A stretch of DNA of 13,557 bases from Bacteroides sp. (GCA_017556595.1 JAFYML010000038.1:1-13557), one strand, 5' to 3'; counted from the stretch's first letter, positions 1 through 8,236 are shown. Numbers and translations: made by a program. Notes: generated from the sequence alone by a model not told the origin.

Positions 1-1218
1 CTATTCTTTGAGATTGAGATGCCTCTTGTAAAGGTTCTTGCTGAAATGGAGTTTGAAGGGGTAAGAATTGACACAACTGCACTTGCTGAAACCTCAAAAA
101 CTTTAACTCTAAAGGCGTGCGAACTTGAGACTAAAATCTTTGAATATGCAGGCGAGACTTTCAATGTAAACTCGCCACGTCAAGTAGGAGATATACTATT
201 TATAAAACTCAAAATTGATCCTAAAGCAAAACCCTCAAAACAGGGTGGATACTCAACATCAGAAGATGTACTTACAAAGCTTATAAATCGCCATCCAATA
301 GTCTCTCTCATCCTTGAATACAGAGGATTAAAGAAACTATTAAGCACATATATCGATGCTCTTCCCCAACTTATCAATCCACGTACTGGCCGCATACACA
401 CTTCGTTTAACCAAGCCGTTACTGCCACCGGAAGATTAAGTTCGAGCAACCCAAATTTACAAAATATACCTATTCGCGAAGAAGATGGAAAGCAAATACG
501 CAAGGCTTTCATTCCTGATGATGAATGTGAATTTTTCTCGGCCGACTATTCGCAAATAGAGTTGCGCATCATGGCACACCTTAGTGGCGATGCCAACATG
601 ATAGAAGCCTTCAATAGCGGCCACGATATTCATGCCGCAACAGCCGCTAAAATATATAAGGTATCTATAGAAGAGGTTACGCCCGACATGCGACGAAAAG
701 CTAAAACAGCTAACTTTGGCATCATATACGGCATATCGGTATTTGGCCTAGCCGAACGAATGAATGTAGATAGAAAAGAGGCAAAAGAGCTAATCGAAGG
801 CTACTTCACCACTTATCCACAAATAAATGAGTATATGGACAAGAGTATGGAAATTGCTCGTAATCAAGGATATGTAGAAACCATCTTCCAACGTAAACGA
901 TACTTGCCCGATATAAATTCGCGCAATGCTACCGTGCGTGGATATGCCGAACGCAATGCCATCAATGCACCGATACAAGGTAGTGCTGCCGACATCATCA
1001 AAGTAGCTATGAGCCGCATCCACAAACAATTTGAAAATAACAATTTGAAAGCAAAGATGATTTTGCAAGTTCACGACGAATTGAACTTCAGTGTACCCAA
1101 AGCTGAAAAAGCAATTGTCGAAGAAATTGTTATCCGCGAAATGGAAACAGCCTTTACCATGCAAGTGCCTTTAAAAGCCGATTGTGGATGGGGAAAGAAC
1201 TGGTTAGAAGCACATTAA
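1..1218 (+). CDS. polA: DNA polymerase I, C-terminal polymerase domain (5' end outside window)
   Basis: Family A DNA polymerase, used in Okazaki-fragment maturation and repair synthesis. The frame is open from the first base (codons 1-18 read LFFEIE, then MPLVKVL), so the gene begins before the window and the methionine at 19 is internal. Counting residues from that methionine, the thumb and fingers/palm regions are complete. Motif A is DYSQIELR with the catalytic aspartate at 176. The O-helix (motif B) runs from R225 to G238 with K229, F233 and Y237; F233 matches the phenylalanine that in E. coli Pol I discriminates against dideoxynucleotides. Motif C is VHDEL with aspartate 353. The protein ends WGKNWLEAH, a normal family A terminus. 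The 5'-nuclease and 3'-5' exonuclease regions lie outside the window and cannot be judged. A long hairpin follows 72 nt after the stop codon. Identity is very secure; nothing in the visible part looks broken. Confidence 0.97.
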   Translation, partial: LFFEIEMPLVKVLAEMEFEGVRIDTTALAETSKTLTLKACELETKIFEYAGETFNVNSPRQVGDILFIKLKIDPKAKPSKQGGYSTSEDVLTKLINRHPIVSLILEYRGLKKLLSTYIDALPQLINPRTGRIHTSFNQAVTATGRLSSSNPNLQNIPIREEDGKQIRKAFIPDDECEFFSADYSQIELRIMAHLSGDANMIEAFNSGHDIHAATAAKIYKVSIEEVTPDMRRKAKTANFGIIYGISVFGLAERMNVDRKEAKELIEGYFTTYPQINEYMDKSMEIARNQGYVETIFQRKRYLPDINSRNATVRGYAERNAINAPIQGSAADIIKVAMSRIHKQFENNNLKAKMILQVHDELNFSVPKAEKAIVEEIVIREMETAFTMQVPLKADCGWGKNWLEAH

Positions 1219-1289
1219 TTAAAAAAATAACTTAATTTAACTTTCAATCAGAAAGCAAGCATTCATTTTCAAAAATTAAGCAGTTTGCA

Positions 1290-1330
1290 CAAATTATCAC
1301 GCAATAATAGGCCTATTGTGTGATAATTTG
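1290..1330. repeat. Long inverted repeat (17-bp hairpin) downstream of polA
   Basis: The arm CAAATTATCACGCAATA (1290-1306) is the reverse complement of TATTGTGTGATAATTTG (1314-1330) except for one position that forms a G-U pair in RNA. The loop is 7 nt. The centre AATAGGCCTATT is itself a perfect palindrome, so an alternative fold with a 3-nt bulge exists. Weaker complementarity (TTGC with GCAA) extends the stem outward. No T-tract follows, so it is not a canonical intrinsic terminator. It could stabilise the polA mRNA 3' end, act as a protein-binding site, or be a copy of a dispersed palindrome; the sequence alone does not decide. Confidence 0.75.
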
Positions 1331-1407
1331 TAAGCAAAACAATCAAAAAGTAAGATACATATAGGGGGTAATTATGACATTTTGCTATTAAAATTATTAA
1401 TTTTTCA

Positions 1408-1436
1408 TTGTAATATCAAAAAACTTCGTACCTTTG
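1408..1436 (+). promoter_or_regulatory. Bacteroidetes-type promoter for the DUF3836-like gene
   Basis: TACCTTTG at 1429-1436 matches the -7 consensus TAnnTTTG of the Bacteroidetes primary sigma factor. A TTG at 1408-1410 lies 18 nt upstream as a -33 element. The start codon at 1500 is 63 nt downstream of the box, leaving an AT-rich leader of roughly 55 nt. Confidence 0.7.
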
Positions 1437-1499
1437 CAGCGCATTTCAGCAAAAAATGATAGAAATTTGTAAGTAACAACTATAAACTTTAATAACGGT

Positions 1500-1883
1500 A
1501 TGAAGAATTTTAAGACTTTGATTGTTTCTGCTATTTTACTAGCTTGTGGCATGAACTTGTCAGCTGACAACAAAAACAACCTCATTCACAATGCAGAGGA
1601 AGTTGATGGTGTAATGGTATCTCAAACTATCTACAAAAACGAGGGCAGCAGACTTGCCAACTTCATGAAGTACAACTATCAATACGACGAACAAAAGCGT
1701 ATGACAGAGAGCGAAGCATTGAAGTGGAATAGCATCTCTAACAAGTGGGAAAATGATATGTGCATCCGTTACGAATACAAAGGTAAGAGTGTAACTACTA
1801 CTTATTACAAATGGAATAAGAAGAAAGCTACTTATGTATTGGTTCCTGAGATGACAATAACAATGGATAATACCAATATGTAA
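1500..1883 (+). CDS. Small exported protein, DUF3836-like
   Basis: A 127-residue protein of unknown function. Residues 1-22 form a signal peptide: charged MKNFK, hydrophobic LIVSAILLA, then either signal peptidase I cleavage after LSA (22) or lipid attachment at C16 in LLAC; leucine at -2 makes the lipobox imperfect. The mature part has two related units rich in aromatic residues. Residues 58-83 run from YNYQYDEQ to KWNSISNKWE, and residues 89-112 from IRYEYKGK to YYKWNKKKATYV. The Y-x-Y then K-W-N rhythm, size and exported nature match what I know of DUF3836, a Bacteroidales family without known function; this assignment is from memory of the family. It has its own promoter and is followed by a hairpin and a terminator, so it is a single-gene unit between polA and the HD gene. 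Probable location is periplasm or outer envelope. Confidence 0.7.
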   Translation: MKNFKTLIVSAILLACGMNLSADNKNNLIHNAEEVDGVMVSQTIYKNEGSRLANFMKYNYQYDEQKRMTESEALKWNSISNKWENDMCIRYEYKGKSVTTTYYKWNKKKATYVLVPEMTITMDNTNM

Positions 1884-1885
1884 CC

Positions 1886-1921
1886 AACCTTTGGAAACCT
1901 TTGGAAGTGAATTTCGCTTCC
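1886..1921 (+). repeat. 10-bp tandem duplication followed by a small hairpin
   Basis: AACCTTTGGA occurs twice back to back (1886-1895 and 1896-1905). It runs into a hairpin GGAAGTGA / TCGCTTCC (1903-1910 with 1914-1921, loop ATT, one G-U pair). The hairpin sits 20 nt after the stop codon of the DUF3836-like gene but has no T-tract. It may serve as a 3' mRNA stabiliser or weak terminator ahead of the strong terminator at 1981. Confidence 0.5.
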
Positions 1922-1980
1922 TATAAATCGAAACTATCAAGAAAACAAATCAAAAAAACCTTTTTATAAAACCTATTGGG

Positions 1981-2016
1981 GAGTCGGTGTGCGTGATGCA
2001 TGCCGATTCTTTTTTT
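1981..2016 (+). terminator. Rho-independent terminator of the DUF3836-like gene
   Basis: The arms GAGTCGGTGTGC (1981-1992) and GCATGCCGATTC (1998-2009) form a 12-bp stem with three G-U pairs and a 5-nt loop GTGAT. Seven T follow directly (2010-2016). This is a textbook intrinsic terminator on the plus strand. The -7 box of the next gene begins 2 nt after the T-tract. Confidence 0.85.
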
Positions 2017-2017
2017 A

Positions 2018-2025
2018 TATCTTTG
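2018..2025 (+). promoter_or_regulatory. Putative -7 promoter box for the HD-domain gene
   Basis: TATCTTTG fits TAnnTTTG and lies 26 nt before the chosen start codon at 2051. No clear TTG -33 element exists at the right distance, because that place is occupied by the preceding terminator hairpin. The promoter may therefore be weak or depend on another factor. Confidence 0.5.
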
Positions 2026-2050
2026 CCGAGGCAATAAAAATGTAAAAAAT

Positions 2051-2680
2051 ATGATACCCGAAACACTGAAAACATATATCGAAACAGCTATTATCCCCCG
2101 ATACGAACATTTCGATAAAGCACACAACCTAAGCCATGTGCAGATAGTGATTGAAGAAAGTATGGCCTTGTGCAAACTATACCCCGAAACCAACCCACAA
2201 ATGGTGTACACCATAGCTGCTTATCACGACTTGGGCCTATGCAAAGAGAGAGAAACACACCATTTAATATCTGGCGAGATACTAATGGCCGACCAACACC
2301 TACGCAATTGGTTCAGCGAAGAAGAAATACTAACTATGAAAGAGGCGGTAGAAGATCATCGGGCAAGCAATAAACAGAAGCCACGAACCATTTACGGCTG
2401 CATTGTAGCCGAAGCCGACCGCCAAATCGATGCCGACATTACCCTATTGCGCACCATCCAATACGGGCTACGCCAAGCACCCGATGCCCCACGCGAATGG
2501 CACTACGAACGCTTCTTACAACACCTACAAGAGAAATATGCCCCAGGTGGATACCTGAAACTATGGATACCTGAGTCGAAAAATGCTACACGCCTTCGAG
2601 AGTTACAAACTATTATTGCCGACAAAGAAACACTTCATCAACGTTTTGATACTCTATTTGATAGGGAAAGTGGCTTATAA
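2051..2680 (+). CDS. HD-domain phosphohydrolase
   Basis: A 209-residue soluble protein with the HD metal-dependent phosphohydrolase signature. A candidate first metal ligand is H29 in HNLSHV, the HD pair is H59-D60 in AYHDLGL, further histidines are H70, H71 and H103 (EDHRAS), and a late aspartate is D123 in EADRQID. This spacing matches small stand-alone HD proteins of the predicted nucleotide- or phosphate-ester-hydrolysing type. The substrate cannot be read from the sequence, and no synthetase or second catalytic domain is attached. I chose the ATG at 2051. An in-frame ATG at 2000 lies inside the preceding terminator hairpin and upstream of the promoter box, and its extra 17 residues look unlike protein. 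It stands alone between a terminator and the ychF promoter, so neighbours give no hint of role. Confidence 0.82.
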   Translation: MIPETLKTYIETAIIPRYEHFDKAHNLSHVQIVIEESMALCKLYPETNPQMVYTIAAYHDLGLCKERETHHLISGEILMADQHLRNWFSEEEILTMKEAVEDHRASNKQKPRTIYGCIVAEADRQIDADITLLRTIQYGLRQAPDAPREWHYERFLQHLQEKYAPGGYLKLWIPESKNATRLRELQTIIADKETLHQRFDTLFDRESGL

Positions 2681-2734
2681 AATAGCCCTTTAATAAAATT
2701 ATAAAGATATTATAAACAGTACGAATTTATGTCA

Positions 2735-2758
2735 TACACAAAAAATTGTGTACCTTTG
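2735..2758 (+). promoter_or_regulatory. ychF promoter with overlapping inverted repeat
   Basis: TACCTTTG at 2751-2758 is the -7 box, 39 nt before the ychF start. An inverted repeat TACACAA (2735-2741) / TTGTGTA (2746-2752) with an AAAA spacer overlaps the first two bases of the box. It could be a dimeric repressor site, or chance in AT-rich DNA. A -33 TTG is not obvious. Confidence 0.6.
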
Positions 2759-2797
2759 CGCCGTAAATAAAGTGTATAACAATAAATAAGATAAATA

Positions 2798-3901
2798 ATG
2801 GCATTAAAAGCTGGTATCGTTGGATTGCCCAACGTAGGTAAATCTACCCTCTTCAACTGTTTAAGTAGTGCAAAGGCACAAGCTGCAAACTTCCCGTTTT
2901 GTACCATCGACGCACAGATGGGACAAGTATCTGTACCCGACGAACGATTGACAAAATTGGCCGAATTAGTACATCCGGGCCGCATAGTGCCGGCCGTGTG
3001 CGACATTGTGGACATTGCCGGATTGGTGAAAGGTGCAAGCCGTGGCGAAGGATTGGGTAACCAATTTTTAGGTAACATCCGCGAATGTGATGCTATTATC
3101 CACGTGTTGCGTTGCTTCGACAACGGAAACATTGTACACGTTGATGGCTCGGTAGATCCACTACGCGATAAGGAAATTATCGACACCGAATTGCAACTGA
3201 AGGACTTGGAAACTGTGGAAAACCGCATCAAACGCGTAGAAAAAGTGGCTAAAGTGGGTGGCGACAAGCAAGCAAAATTGGAATATGAATTGCTGTTGCG
3301 CTACAAAGAGGCGTTAGAGCAAGGACAAAGCGCACGTACTGTATCGTTCATCAACGACGATGAAGAACAATGCGCTAAGCAAATGTTCCTTCTCACCACC
3401 AAACCTGTGCTATATGTTTGTAACGTAGATGAAGCTTCGGCTGCAACAGGCAACGAATATGTGGAACGTGTTCGCAAAGCCATCGAAGGCGAAGATGCTG
3501 AATTCATTGTTATCTCAGCACAAACTGAGGCCGACATTGCCGAATTAGAAACTTACGAAGAAAAGCAAATGTTCCTCGAAGACCTTGGCTTGAAAGAGAG
3601 CGGATGCAACCGCCTTATCAAAGCTATCTACTCGCTATTGAACCTTGAAACCTTCATCACCGCCGGCGAAATGGAAGTAAAAGCATGGACATACCGCAAG
3701 GGATGGAAAGCACCGCAATGCGCTGGTGTTATCCACACCGATTTCGAAAAAGGTTTCATTCGTGCCGAAGTAATCAAGTACGAAGACTACATCCAATATG
3801 GTTCGGAAGCAGCCGTTCGCGAAGCAGGAAAGATGGGTGTAGAAGGCAAGGAATATGTAGTACAAGATGGCGACATCATGCACTTCCGTTTTAACGTATA
3901 A
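2798..3901 (+). CDS. ychF: Ribosome-associated ATPase YchF (Obg/OLA1 family)
   Basis: A TRAFAC-class P-loop NTPase that binds ribosomes and, in characterised relatives, hydrolyses ATP rather than GTP. It is linked to translation and oxidative stress. The 367 residues match the family length. G1/Walker A is GLPNVGKST (9-17) and G3 is DIAG (72-75), followed by the glycine-rich VKGASRGEGLGN. The position of the usual NKxD guanine motif reads NVDE (209-212), the altered N-x-x-E typical of YchF and the basis of ATP preference. A coiled region covers about 130-180, and a TGS domain fills the C-terminus from about 282 (FITAGEMEVKAWT) to the end. The start at 2798 gives the canonical MALKAGIVGLP. lgt begins 6 nt after its stop codon, so the two are probably cotranscribed. 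No anomaly seen. Confidence 0.97.
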   Translation: MALKAGIVGLPNVGKSTLFNCLSSAKAQAANFPFCTIDAQMGQVSVPDERLTKLAELVHPGRIVPAVCDIVDIAGLVKGASRGEGLGNQFLGNIRECDAIIHVLRCFDNGNIVHVDGSVDPLRDKEIIDTELQLKDLETVENRIKRVEKVAKVGGDKQAKLEYELLLRYKEALEQGQSARTVSFINDDEEQCAKQMFLLTTKPVLYVCNVDEASAATGNEYVERVRKAIEGEDAEFIVISAQTEADIAELETYEEKQMFLEDLGLKESGCNRLIKAIYSLLNLETFITAGEMEVKAWTYRKGWKAPQCAGVIHTDFEKGFIRAEVIKYEDYIQYGSEAAVREAGKMGVEGKEYVVQDGDIMHFRFNV

Positions 3902-3907
3902 TGCTAT

Positions 3908-4798
3908 ATGACACAACTTTACATTCATTGGAACCCCGACCCTGAGCTATTCAGTATTGGCGGATTTAGCATCCGATACTACGGATTACTTTGGGTGATT
4001 GGTATTGCATTGGGATACCTTGTAGTACGCCAACAATACCGCGACAAGCGTTTGGGCGATGACAAGTTCGAACCGCTGTTCTTCTATTGTTTCCTCGGCA
4101 TCTTGATTGGTGCCCGATTGGGACATTGCATCTTCTACGATTGGGGTTACTACAAAGACCATTTTTTGGAAATGATACTTCCCTTCAAGATACTTCCCAC
4201 CGGCGATTGGAAGTTTACCGGCTATGCTGGTTTGGCCAGTCACGGAGGTACCTTGGGATTGATGATTTCACTCTGGCTATATAGCCGTAAATATAAGATT
4301 CATTACCTCGACATTGTGGATATGATAGCTGTAGCTACACCTATCTGCGCCTGCTGCATCCGATTGGCTAACTTAATGAACTCCGAAATCATTGGCCGCC
4401 CCACCGATGTACCTTGGGCATTCGTCTTCGAACGAGTGGATGAACTTCCCCGTCACCCAGGACAACTCTATGAGGCGCTTGCCTATCTCCTCTTCTTTAT
4501 TGGCATGATTGTCCTCTATCGCATTGGCTTGAAGAAACGCCGCGAAGCTGAAAATGCTAATAAAGGAAAGATTGGAAGCGAACTACCACTCGCCTACCCC
4601 TATCATCGTGGTTTCTTCTTCGGACTTTGCTTGGCCGAGATTTTCATTTTCCGTTTCTTTATTGAGTTTTTAAAGGAAAATCAAGTAGGATTTGAAGAGG
4701 GAATGACCTTCAATATGGGACAATGGCTCAGCGTACCTTTTGTAATAATAGGTGTCTACTTTATGTTTTTCTATAAGAGAGCCAATAGTAACAAATAG
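3908..4798 (+). CDS. lgt: Prolipoprotein diacylglyceryl transferase
   Basis: An inner-membrane enzyme that transfers diacylglycerol from phosphatidylglycerol to the lipobox cysteine of prolipoproteins, the first step of lipoprotein maturation. The 296-residue protein is hydrophobic with several membrane segments: about 20-42, 56-76, 108-125, 136-156, 190-206, 236-254 and 272-289. Conserved blocks are IRYYGLLW (22-29), SHGGTLGL (111-118, containing the essential histidine region), [13 protein letters not shown] (152-164, the Lgt signature), RHPGQLYE (182-189) and [10 protein letters not shown] (248-257). It starts 6 nt after ychF and shares its promoter. The next gene encodes a lipoprotein that would be a substrate, although it has its own promoter. 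Length and motifs are normal. Confidence 0.96.
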   Translation: MTQLYIHWNPDPELFSIGGFSIRYYGLLWVIGIALGYLVVRQQYRDKRLGDDKFEPLFFYCFLGILIGARLGHCIFYDWGYYKDHFLEMILPFKILPTGDWKFTGYAGLASHGGTLGLMISLWLYSRKYKIHYLDIVDMIAVATPICACCIRLANLMNSEIIGRPTDVPWAFVFERVDELPRHPGQLYEALAYLLFFIGMIVLYRIGLKKRREAENANKGKIGSELPLAYPYHRGFFFGLCLAEIFIFRFFIEFLKENQVGFEEGMTFNMGQWLSVPFVIIGVYFMFFYKRANSNK

Positions 4799-4836
4799 CA
4801 AGTATAATAATTACTGAAATAAAAAAATGTCACACA

Positions 4837-4869
4837 TTTGTTGTATTTCAAAAATTATTTCTACTTTTG
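4837..4869 (+). promoter_or_regulatory. Promoter of the Cys/His lipoprotein gene
   Basis: TACTTTTG at 4862-4869 matches TAnnTTTG. TTTG at 4837-4840 and TTG at 4841-4843 give possible -33 elements with 21- or 18-nt spacers. The start codon at 4908 lies 38 nt beyond the box. This promoter rules out the upstream in-frame ATG at 4827. Confidence 0.7.
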
Positions 4870-4907
4870 CGCCGTCAAAATTAACATTAACAAAATTACT
4901 ATCAACA

Positions 4908-5336
4908 ATGAAGAAACTATTCATCATGTGTGTAGCTGCTTTGGCACTTAGTGCATGCGGCTCGAAGAGCAATCAAAATCAAGCAACCGAAGAGGCTGCT
5001 ACTATTACAGAAGAATGTTGCGCTGAACACAATCACGCAGAAGGAACTTGCGAAGAAGGCGAAGCTTGCTGTGGCAACAAGGAAGTTTGTGACTTGGAAA
5101 GTGCTTACAACGAGTTGAAAGAACTTGGCGATAAGTTGACCGACGCACAAAAGGAAGAAATGGCTAAGCTTGAAAAAGCCATTGAAGATGCAAAAGCTAA
5201 AGCTGCTGAAGTAGCTGCCGATGCAGAAGAAAAGGTTGAAGAAGTAAAAGAAGCTGCTGCTGAAGCAGAAGCTAAAGTAGAAGCAGTGAAAGATGCTGCT
5301 CAAGGTGTAAAAGATGCTTTGAAGAACTTGAAATAA
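4908..5336 (+). CDS. Small lipoprotein with Cys/His-rich segment and alanine-rich coiled coil
   Basis: A 142-residue protein not assigned to a named family. Residues 1-17 are a lipoprotein signal peptide: MKKLF, a hydrophobic stretch, and lipobox LSAC with the acylated cysteine at 17. A short acidic/Gln-rich linker leads to a segment holding C37, C38, H41, H43, C48, C54, C55 and C61 amid many glutamates, which looks like a metal-binding or disulphide cluster. From about 64 to the end it is a predicted long helix of Ala, Glu and Lys. A heptad a/d pattern of small or aliphatic residues runs V110, V113, A117, A120, V124, V127, A131, V134, L138, L141, and a 14-residue unit is repeated (107-120 and 121-134, 8 identities). 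The start at 4908 was preferred because 4827 lies upstream of the promoter and would bury the signal peptide. It is probably anchored in the envelope, perhaps as an oligomer; any metal-related role is inference. Confidence 0.85.
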   Translation: MKKLFIMCVAALALSACGSKSNQNQATEEAATITEECCAEHNHAEGTCEEGEACCGNKEVCDLESAYNELKELGDKLTDAQKEEMAKLEKAIEDAKAKAAEVAADAEEKVEEVKEAAAEAEAKVEAVKDAAQGVKDALKNLK

Positions 5337-5354
5337 ATCAACCACTTTAATAAT

Positions 5355-5389
5355 AAAAAAACGTCTGCAAGTTTGCAGACGTTTTTTTT
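5355..5389. terminator. Bidirectional terminator between lipoprotein gene and mutS
   Basis: A perfect inverted repeat ACGTCTGCAA / TTGCAGACGT (5361-5370 and 5373-5382) is preceded by A6 and followed by T7, so a U-tract exists on either strand. It lies 19 nt after the lipoprotein stop codon and its right edge touches the mutS stop codon (5388-5390). It can therefore end both converging transcripts. Confidence 0.93.
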
Positions 5390-8015
5390 ATTTCCCTTTT
5401 AAGATGCGTTTGATATCGTTCAACTTGTTCAAAGCCTCGATGGGCGTTAGATTGTTAACATCAAGCGTTAAAATCTCATCGCGAATTTGACTGAGCACAG
5501 GGTCATCAAGTTGGTAGAAACTAAGCTGCATTCCACCTGCTTGCGAGGGGCTTTCAACGATTTTCTTGCCTGAAACCTTTCCGTTTCCTGCGTGGCGATT
5601 TTCTGTTTCCAGTTGCTTCAAAATTTCGTCGGCACGCTTCACAATACTCTTGGGCATACCGGCCAATTTAGCCACATGAATACCAAACGAGTGCTCACTA
5701 CCGCCACGTTGCAACTTGCGTAAGAAGATAACCTTTCCACTATCCTCACGCACTGCCACGTTGTAGTTCTTGATGCGCGAAAAACTCTTCTCCATCTCGT
5801 TTAGTTCGTGGTAGTGGGTAGCAAATAATGTTCGTGCTTTTGCCTTAGGATGTTCGTGAATATACTCCACAATAGCCCAAGCAATGGAGATGCCATCGTA
5901 AGTAGAAGTACCACGTCCCAACTCATCGAACAGCACCAAACTGCGCGATGAAAGGTTGTTCAAAATGTCGGCCGCTTCGTTCATTTCTACCATGAAAGTA
6001 GATTCTCCCATGGAAATATTGTCGCTTGCACCTACACGGGTGAATATTTTGTCCACCAAACCGATTTTCGCGTTCTCTGCTGGCACGAAACTACCAATCT
6101 GAGCCAACAACGTTATCAAAGCTGTTTGACGCAACAGAGCCGATTTACCGGCCATATTCGGACCTGTTATGATAACGATTTGTTGGTTTTGTGTATCCAG
6201 CATCACATTGTTAGCAACATATTTCTCGCCAATAGGCATTTGTTGCTCAATCACTGGATGTCGGCCGCCTTTAATCTCCAATACATCATCGTCGGCAATA
6301 ACCGGACGAATGTAATGGTTGGTTCGCGCTACATTTGCAAAGCTTAACAAACAATCCAAACGGGCTATTTGGTTGGCATCTATCTGAATGGCCGGGATAA
6401 ATTCGATAAGCGCCAGCACCAATTCGTTGTAAAGTTTGGTTTCTAACGCCAATATTTTCTCCTCTGCGCCTAAGATTTTCTCTTCGTATTCCTTTAATTC
6501 TTGGGTGATATAACGCTCGGCATTGGCCAATGTTTGCTTTCTTATCCATTCGGCAGGCACCTTGTCTTTGTGTGTATTACGCACTTCGATGTAATAGCCA
6601 AATACATTGTTATAACCTATTTTCAAGCTAGGTATGCCGGTCAAATCGCTTTCGCGTTGTTGCAATTTCAGTAGATAGTCTTTACCGCTATAAGCTATAC
6701 GACGCAATTCGTCGAGTTCTTCGTTCACACCTTCGCGAATCACCCCACCCTTGTTCACCATCAATGGCGGATCGGGAGCTATTTCCCTTTCAATTCGTTG
6801 GCGAATGCCTATACATGGATTCAATTGTTCGCCAATCGTATTCAAACTGCCATTATCGGCTTGCATACAAGCGGCTTTTATTGGCTCGATAGCTTGCAGA
6901 GCAACTTTCAAGGTTGCCACCTCGCGAGGCGACACACGCCCTACCGCTGCTTTCGAAAGGATTCGTTCCAAATCGCCTATCAACTTTAGTTGTTCTTCTA
7001 TCTCCTCTTTAAATTCGGGTTGACGGAAGAAATACTCCACTACATCTTGGCGATGACGAATGGGCGATGCATCTTTCAGCGGGAAGAGTATCCAACGTTT
7101 CAGCAAACGAGCTCCCATCGGGCTAATGGTGCGGTCGATGACATTCAGCAAGCTATTTCCGCCCTCGTTCATTGTACCTATTAGCTCGAGGCTACGCACG
7201 GTAAACTTATCGAGGCGTACATATTTATCCTCTTCAATGCGCGAAATGGCCGTAATATGACCGATTTGCGTGTGCTGTGTCAGTTGCAAATATTGCAATA
7301 TGGCACCAGCCGCTACTACACCCAAACGTAGATGCTCCACACCAAAACCCTTCAAATTTTTCACTTCGAAGTGTCTTAGTAGCTTCTCGCGTGCAGTGGT
7401 TTCGGCAAATGCCCAATCGTCCAATTCGAAAGTAAAGAATCTATTTCCGAAAGCCTCCTCGAAAACCGAGCGACGGCCGCGTTCGAACAGCACCTCCTTC
7501 GGTGCAAAATTGTTCAGTAACTTGTCGATATAGTTGTTTGTACCCTCTGCTGTTAGGAATTCGCCGGTAGAGATATCCAAGAAGGCCACACCGCAGGTGT
7601 TTTTTCCAAAATGTACAGCCGCTAAGAAGTTGTTTTCCTTGTAGTTCAGAATGGTGTCGTTGATGGAAACGCCAGGTGTAACAAGTTCGGTAATTCCACG
7701 TTTAACCAGTTTTTTTGTCAACTTCGGGTCTTCCAATTGGTCGCAAATAGCCACTCTCCTACCCGCGCGAATTAGTTTAGGAAGATATGTATCGAGTGCA
7801 TGATGCGGAAAACCGGCCATTTCGATGGTTTGCCCTCCCTTTCCGTTGTTTCGTTTAGTTAGGGTGATTCCCAATATCTCGCTAGCCGCCACGGCATCTT
7901 CGCAATAGGTTTCGTAAAAGTCGCCACAACGAAACAGCATCACCGCATCGGGATGCTTTGTCTTCAGTTCAAAGAACTGTTTCATCATGGGGGTAAGTAC
8001 TACTTCTTCGCTCAT
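5388..8015 (-). CDS. mutS: DNA mismatch repair protein MutS
   Basis: Mismatch-recognition ATPase that starts methyl-independent or MutL-dependent repair. The 875 residues are normal for bacterial MutS. The N-terminal domain has the mismatch-reading F-Y-E motif in GDFYETY (F33, E35). Connector, lever and clamp domains span about 130-560, including [18 protein letters not shown] (421-438) and GYYIEVRN (473-480). The ATPase domain carries Walker A GPNMAGKS (618-625), signature SMGESTF (668-674), Walker [11 protein letters not shown] (693-702) and FATHYHEL (731-738). The C-terminus ends with a helical dimerisation segment ([17 protein letters not shown]). No mutL is adjacent. Start at 8015 ([14 protein letters not shown]) gives the standard N-terminus. 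It is expressed from its own promoter and ends at a shared terminator. Confidence 0.98.
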   Translation of the reverse strand: MSEEVVLTPMMKQFFELKTKHPDAVMLFRCGDFYETYCEDAVAASEILGITLTKRNNGKGGQTIEMAGFPHHALDTYLPKLIRAGRRVAICDQLEDPKLTKKLVKRGITELVTPGVSINDTILNYKENNFLAAVHFGKNTCGVAFLDISTGEFLTAEGTNNYIDKLLNNFAPKEVLFERGRRSVFEEAFGNRFFTFELDDWAFAETTAREKLLRHFEVKNLKGFGVEHLRLGVVAAGAILQYLQLTQHTQIGHITAISRIEEDKYVRLDKFTVRSLELIGTMNEGGNSLLNVIDRTISPMGARLLKRWILFPLKDASPIRHRQDVVEYFFRQPEFKEEIEEQLKLIGDLERILSKAAVGRVSPREVATLKVALQAIEPIKAACMQADNGSLNTIGEQLNPCIGIRQRIEREIAPDPPLMVNKGGVIREGVNEELDELRRIAYSGKDYLLKLQQRESDLTGIPSLKIGYNNVFGYYIEVRNTHKDKVPAEWIRKQTLANAERYITQELKEYEEKILGAEEKILALETKLYNELVLALIEFIPAIQIDANQIARLDCLLSFANVARTNHYIRPVIADDDVLEIKGGRHPVIEQQMPIGEKYVANNVMLDTQNQQIVIITGPNMAGKSALLRQTALITLLAQIGSFVPAENAKIGLVDKIFTRVGASDNISMGESTFMVEMNEAADILNNLSSRSLVLFDELGRGTSTYDGISIAWAIVEYIHEHPKAKARTLFATHYHELNEMEKSFSRIKNYNVAVREDSGKVIFLRKLQRGGSEHSFGIHVAKLAGMPKSIVKRADEILKQLETENRHAGNGKVSGKKIVESPSQAGGMQLSFYQLDDPVLSQIRDEILTLDVNNLTPIEALNKLNDIKRILKGK

Positions 8016-8047
8016 AAAGAGTTTTGCATTGTTTTATGTTACGCATG

Positions 8048-8055
8048 CAAAGATA
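8048..8055 (-). promoter_or_regulatory. -7 promoter box of mutS
   Basis: Read on the minus strand, positions 8055-8048 give TATCTTTG, matching TAnnTTTG, 32 nt before the mutS ATG. A clear TTG -33 element was not found at the usual distance. Confidence 0.65.
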
Positions 8056-8206
8056 CTATTTTTTCACGATTTCCGATAAAGAAACTTCCAAGAATATTAG
8101 AAGCTTATGAAGTGTTATTTTTCGCCGAAAAATTGCAAATAGCCCTTAACAAAGGCCGCCAAAATGCTAAAACATGTTATAAAACATCATTTTTTGCCAC
8201 TTTTTC

Positions 8207-8236
8207 TTGCAGATTTCCCAAAAGTGCGTACCTTTG
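8207..8236 (+). promoter_or_regulatory. Strong Bacteroidetes promoter driving a short non-coding unit
   Basis: TTG (8207-8209), a 19-nt spacer and TACCTTTG (8229-8236) give the best-spaced promoter in the window. It points away from mutS on the plus strand, toward the terminator at 8281-8307, with no gene in between. Transcription would start near 8243. Confidence 0.75.

Noticed and set aside
1026..1050. Direct repeat of ACAATTTGAAA inside polA
   Set aside because: It encodes an unremarkable Asn/Lys-rich loop and is short; likely coding coincidence.
2000..2050. In-frame upstream ATG that would lengthen the HD protein by 17 residues
   Set aside because: It starts within the terminator hairpin and before the likely promoter box; the added residues are not protein-like.
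4827..4907. In-frame upstream ATG of the Cys/His lipoprotein
   Set aside because: It precedes the TACTTTTG promoter box at 4862 and would put 27 residues before a perfect lipoprotein signal peptide.
8161..8193. Weak palindrome AAAATG ... CATTTT upstream of the small-RNA promoter
   Set aside because: Only six AT-rich base pairs with a long spacer; expected by chance in this composition.
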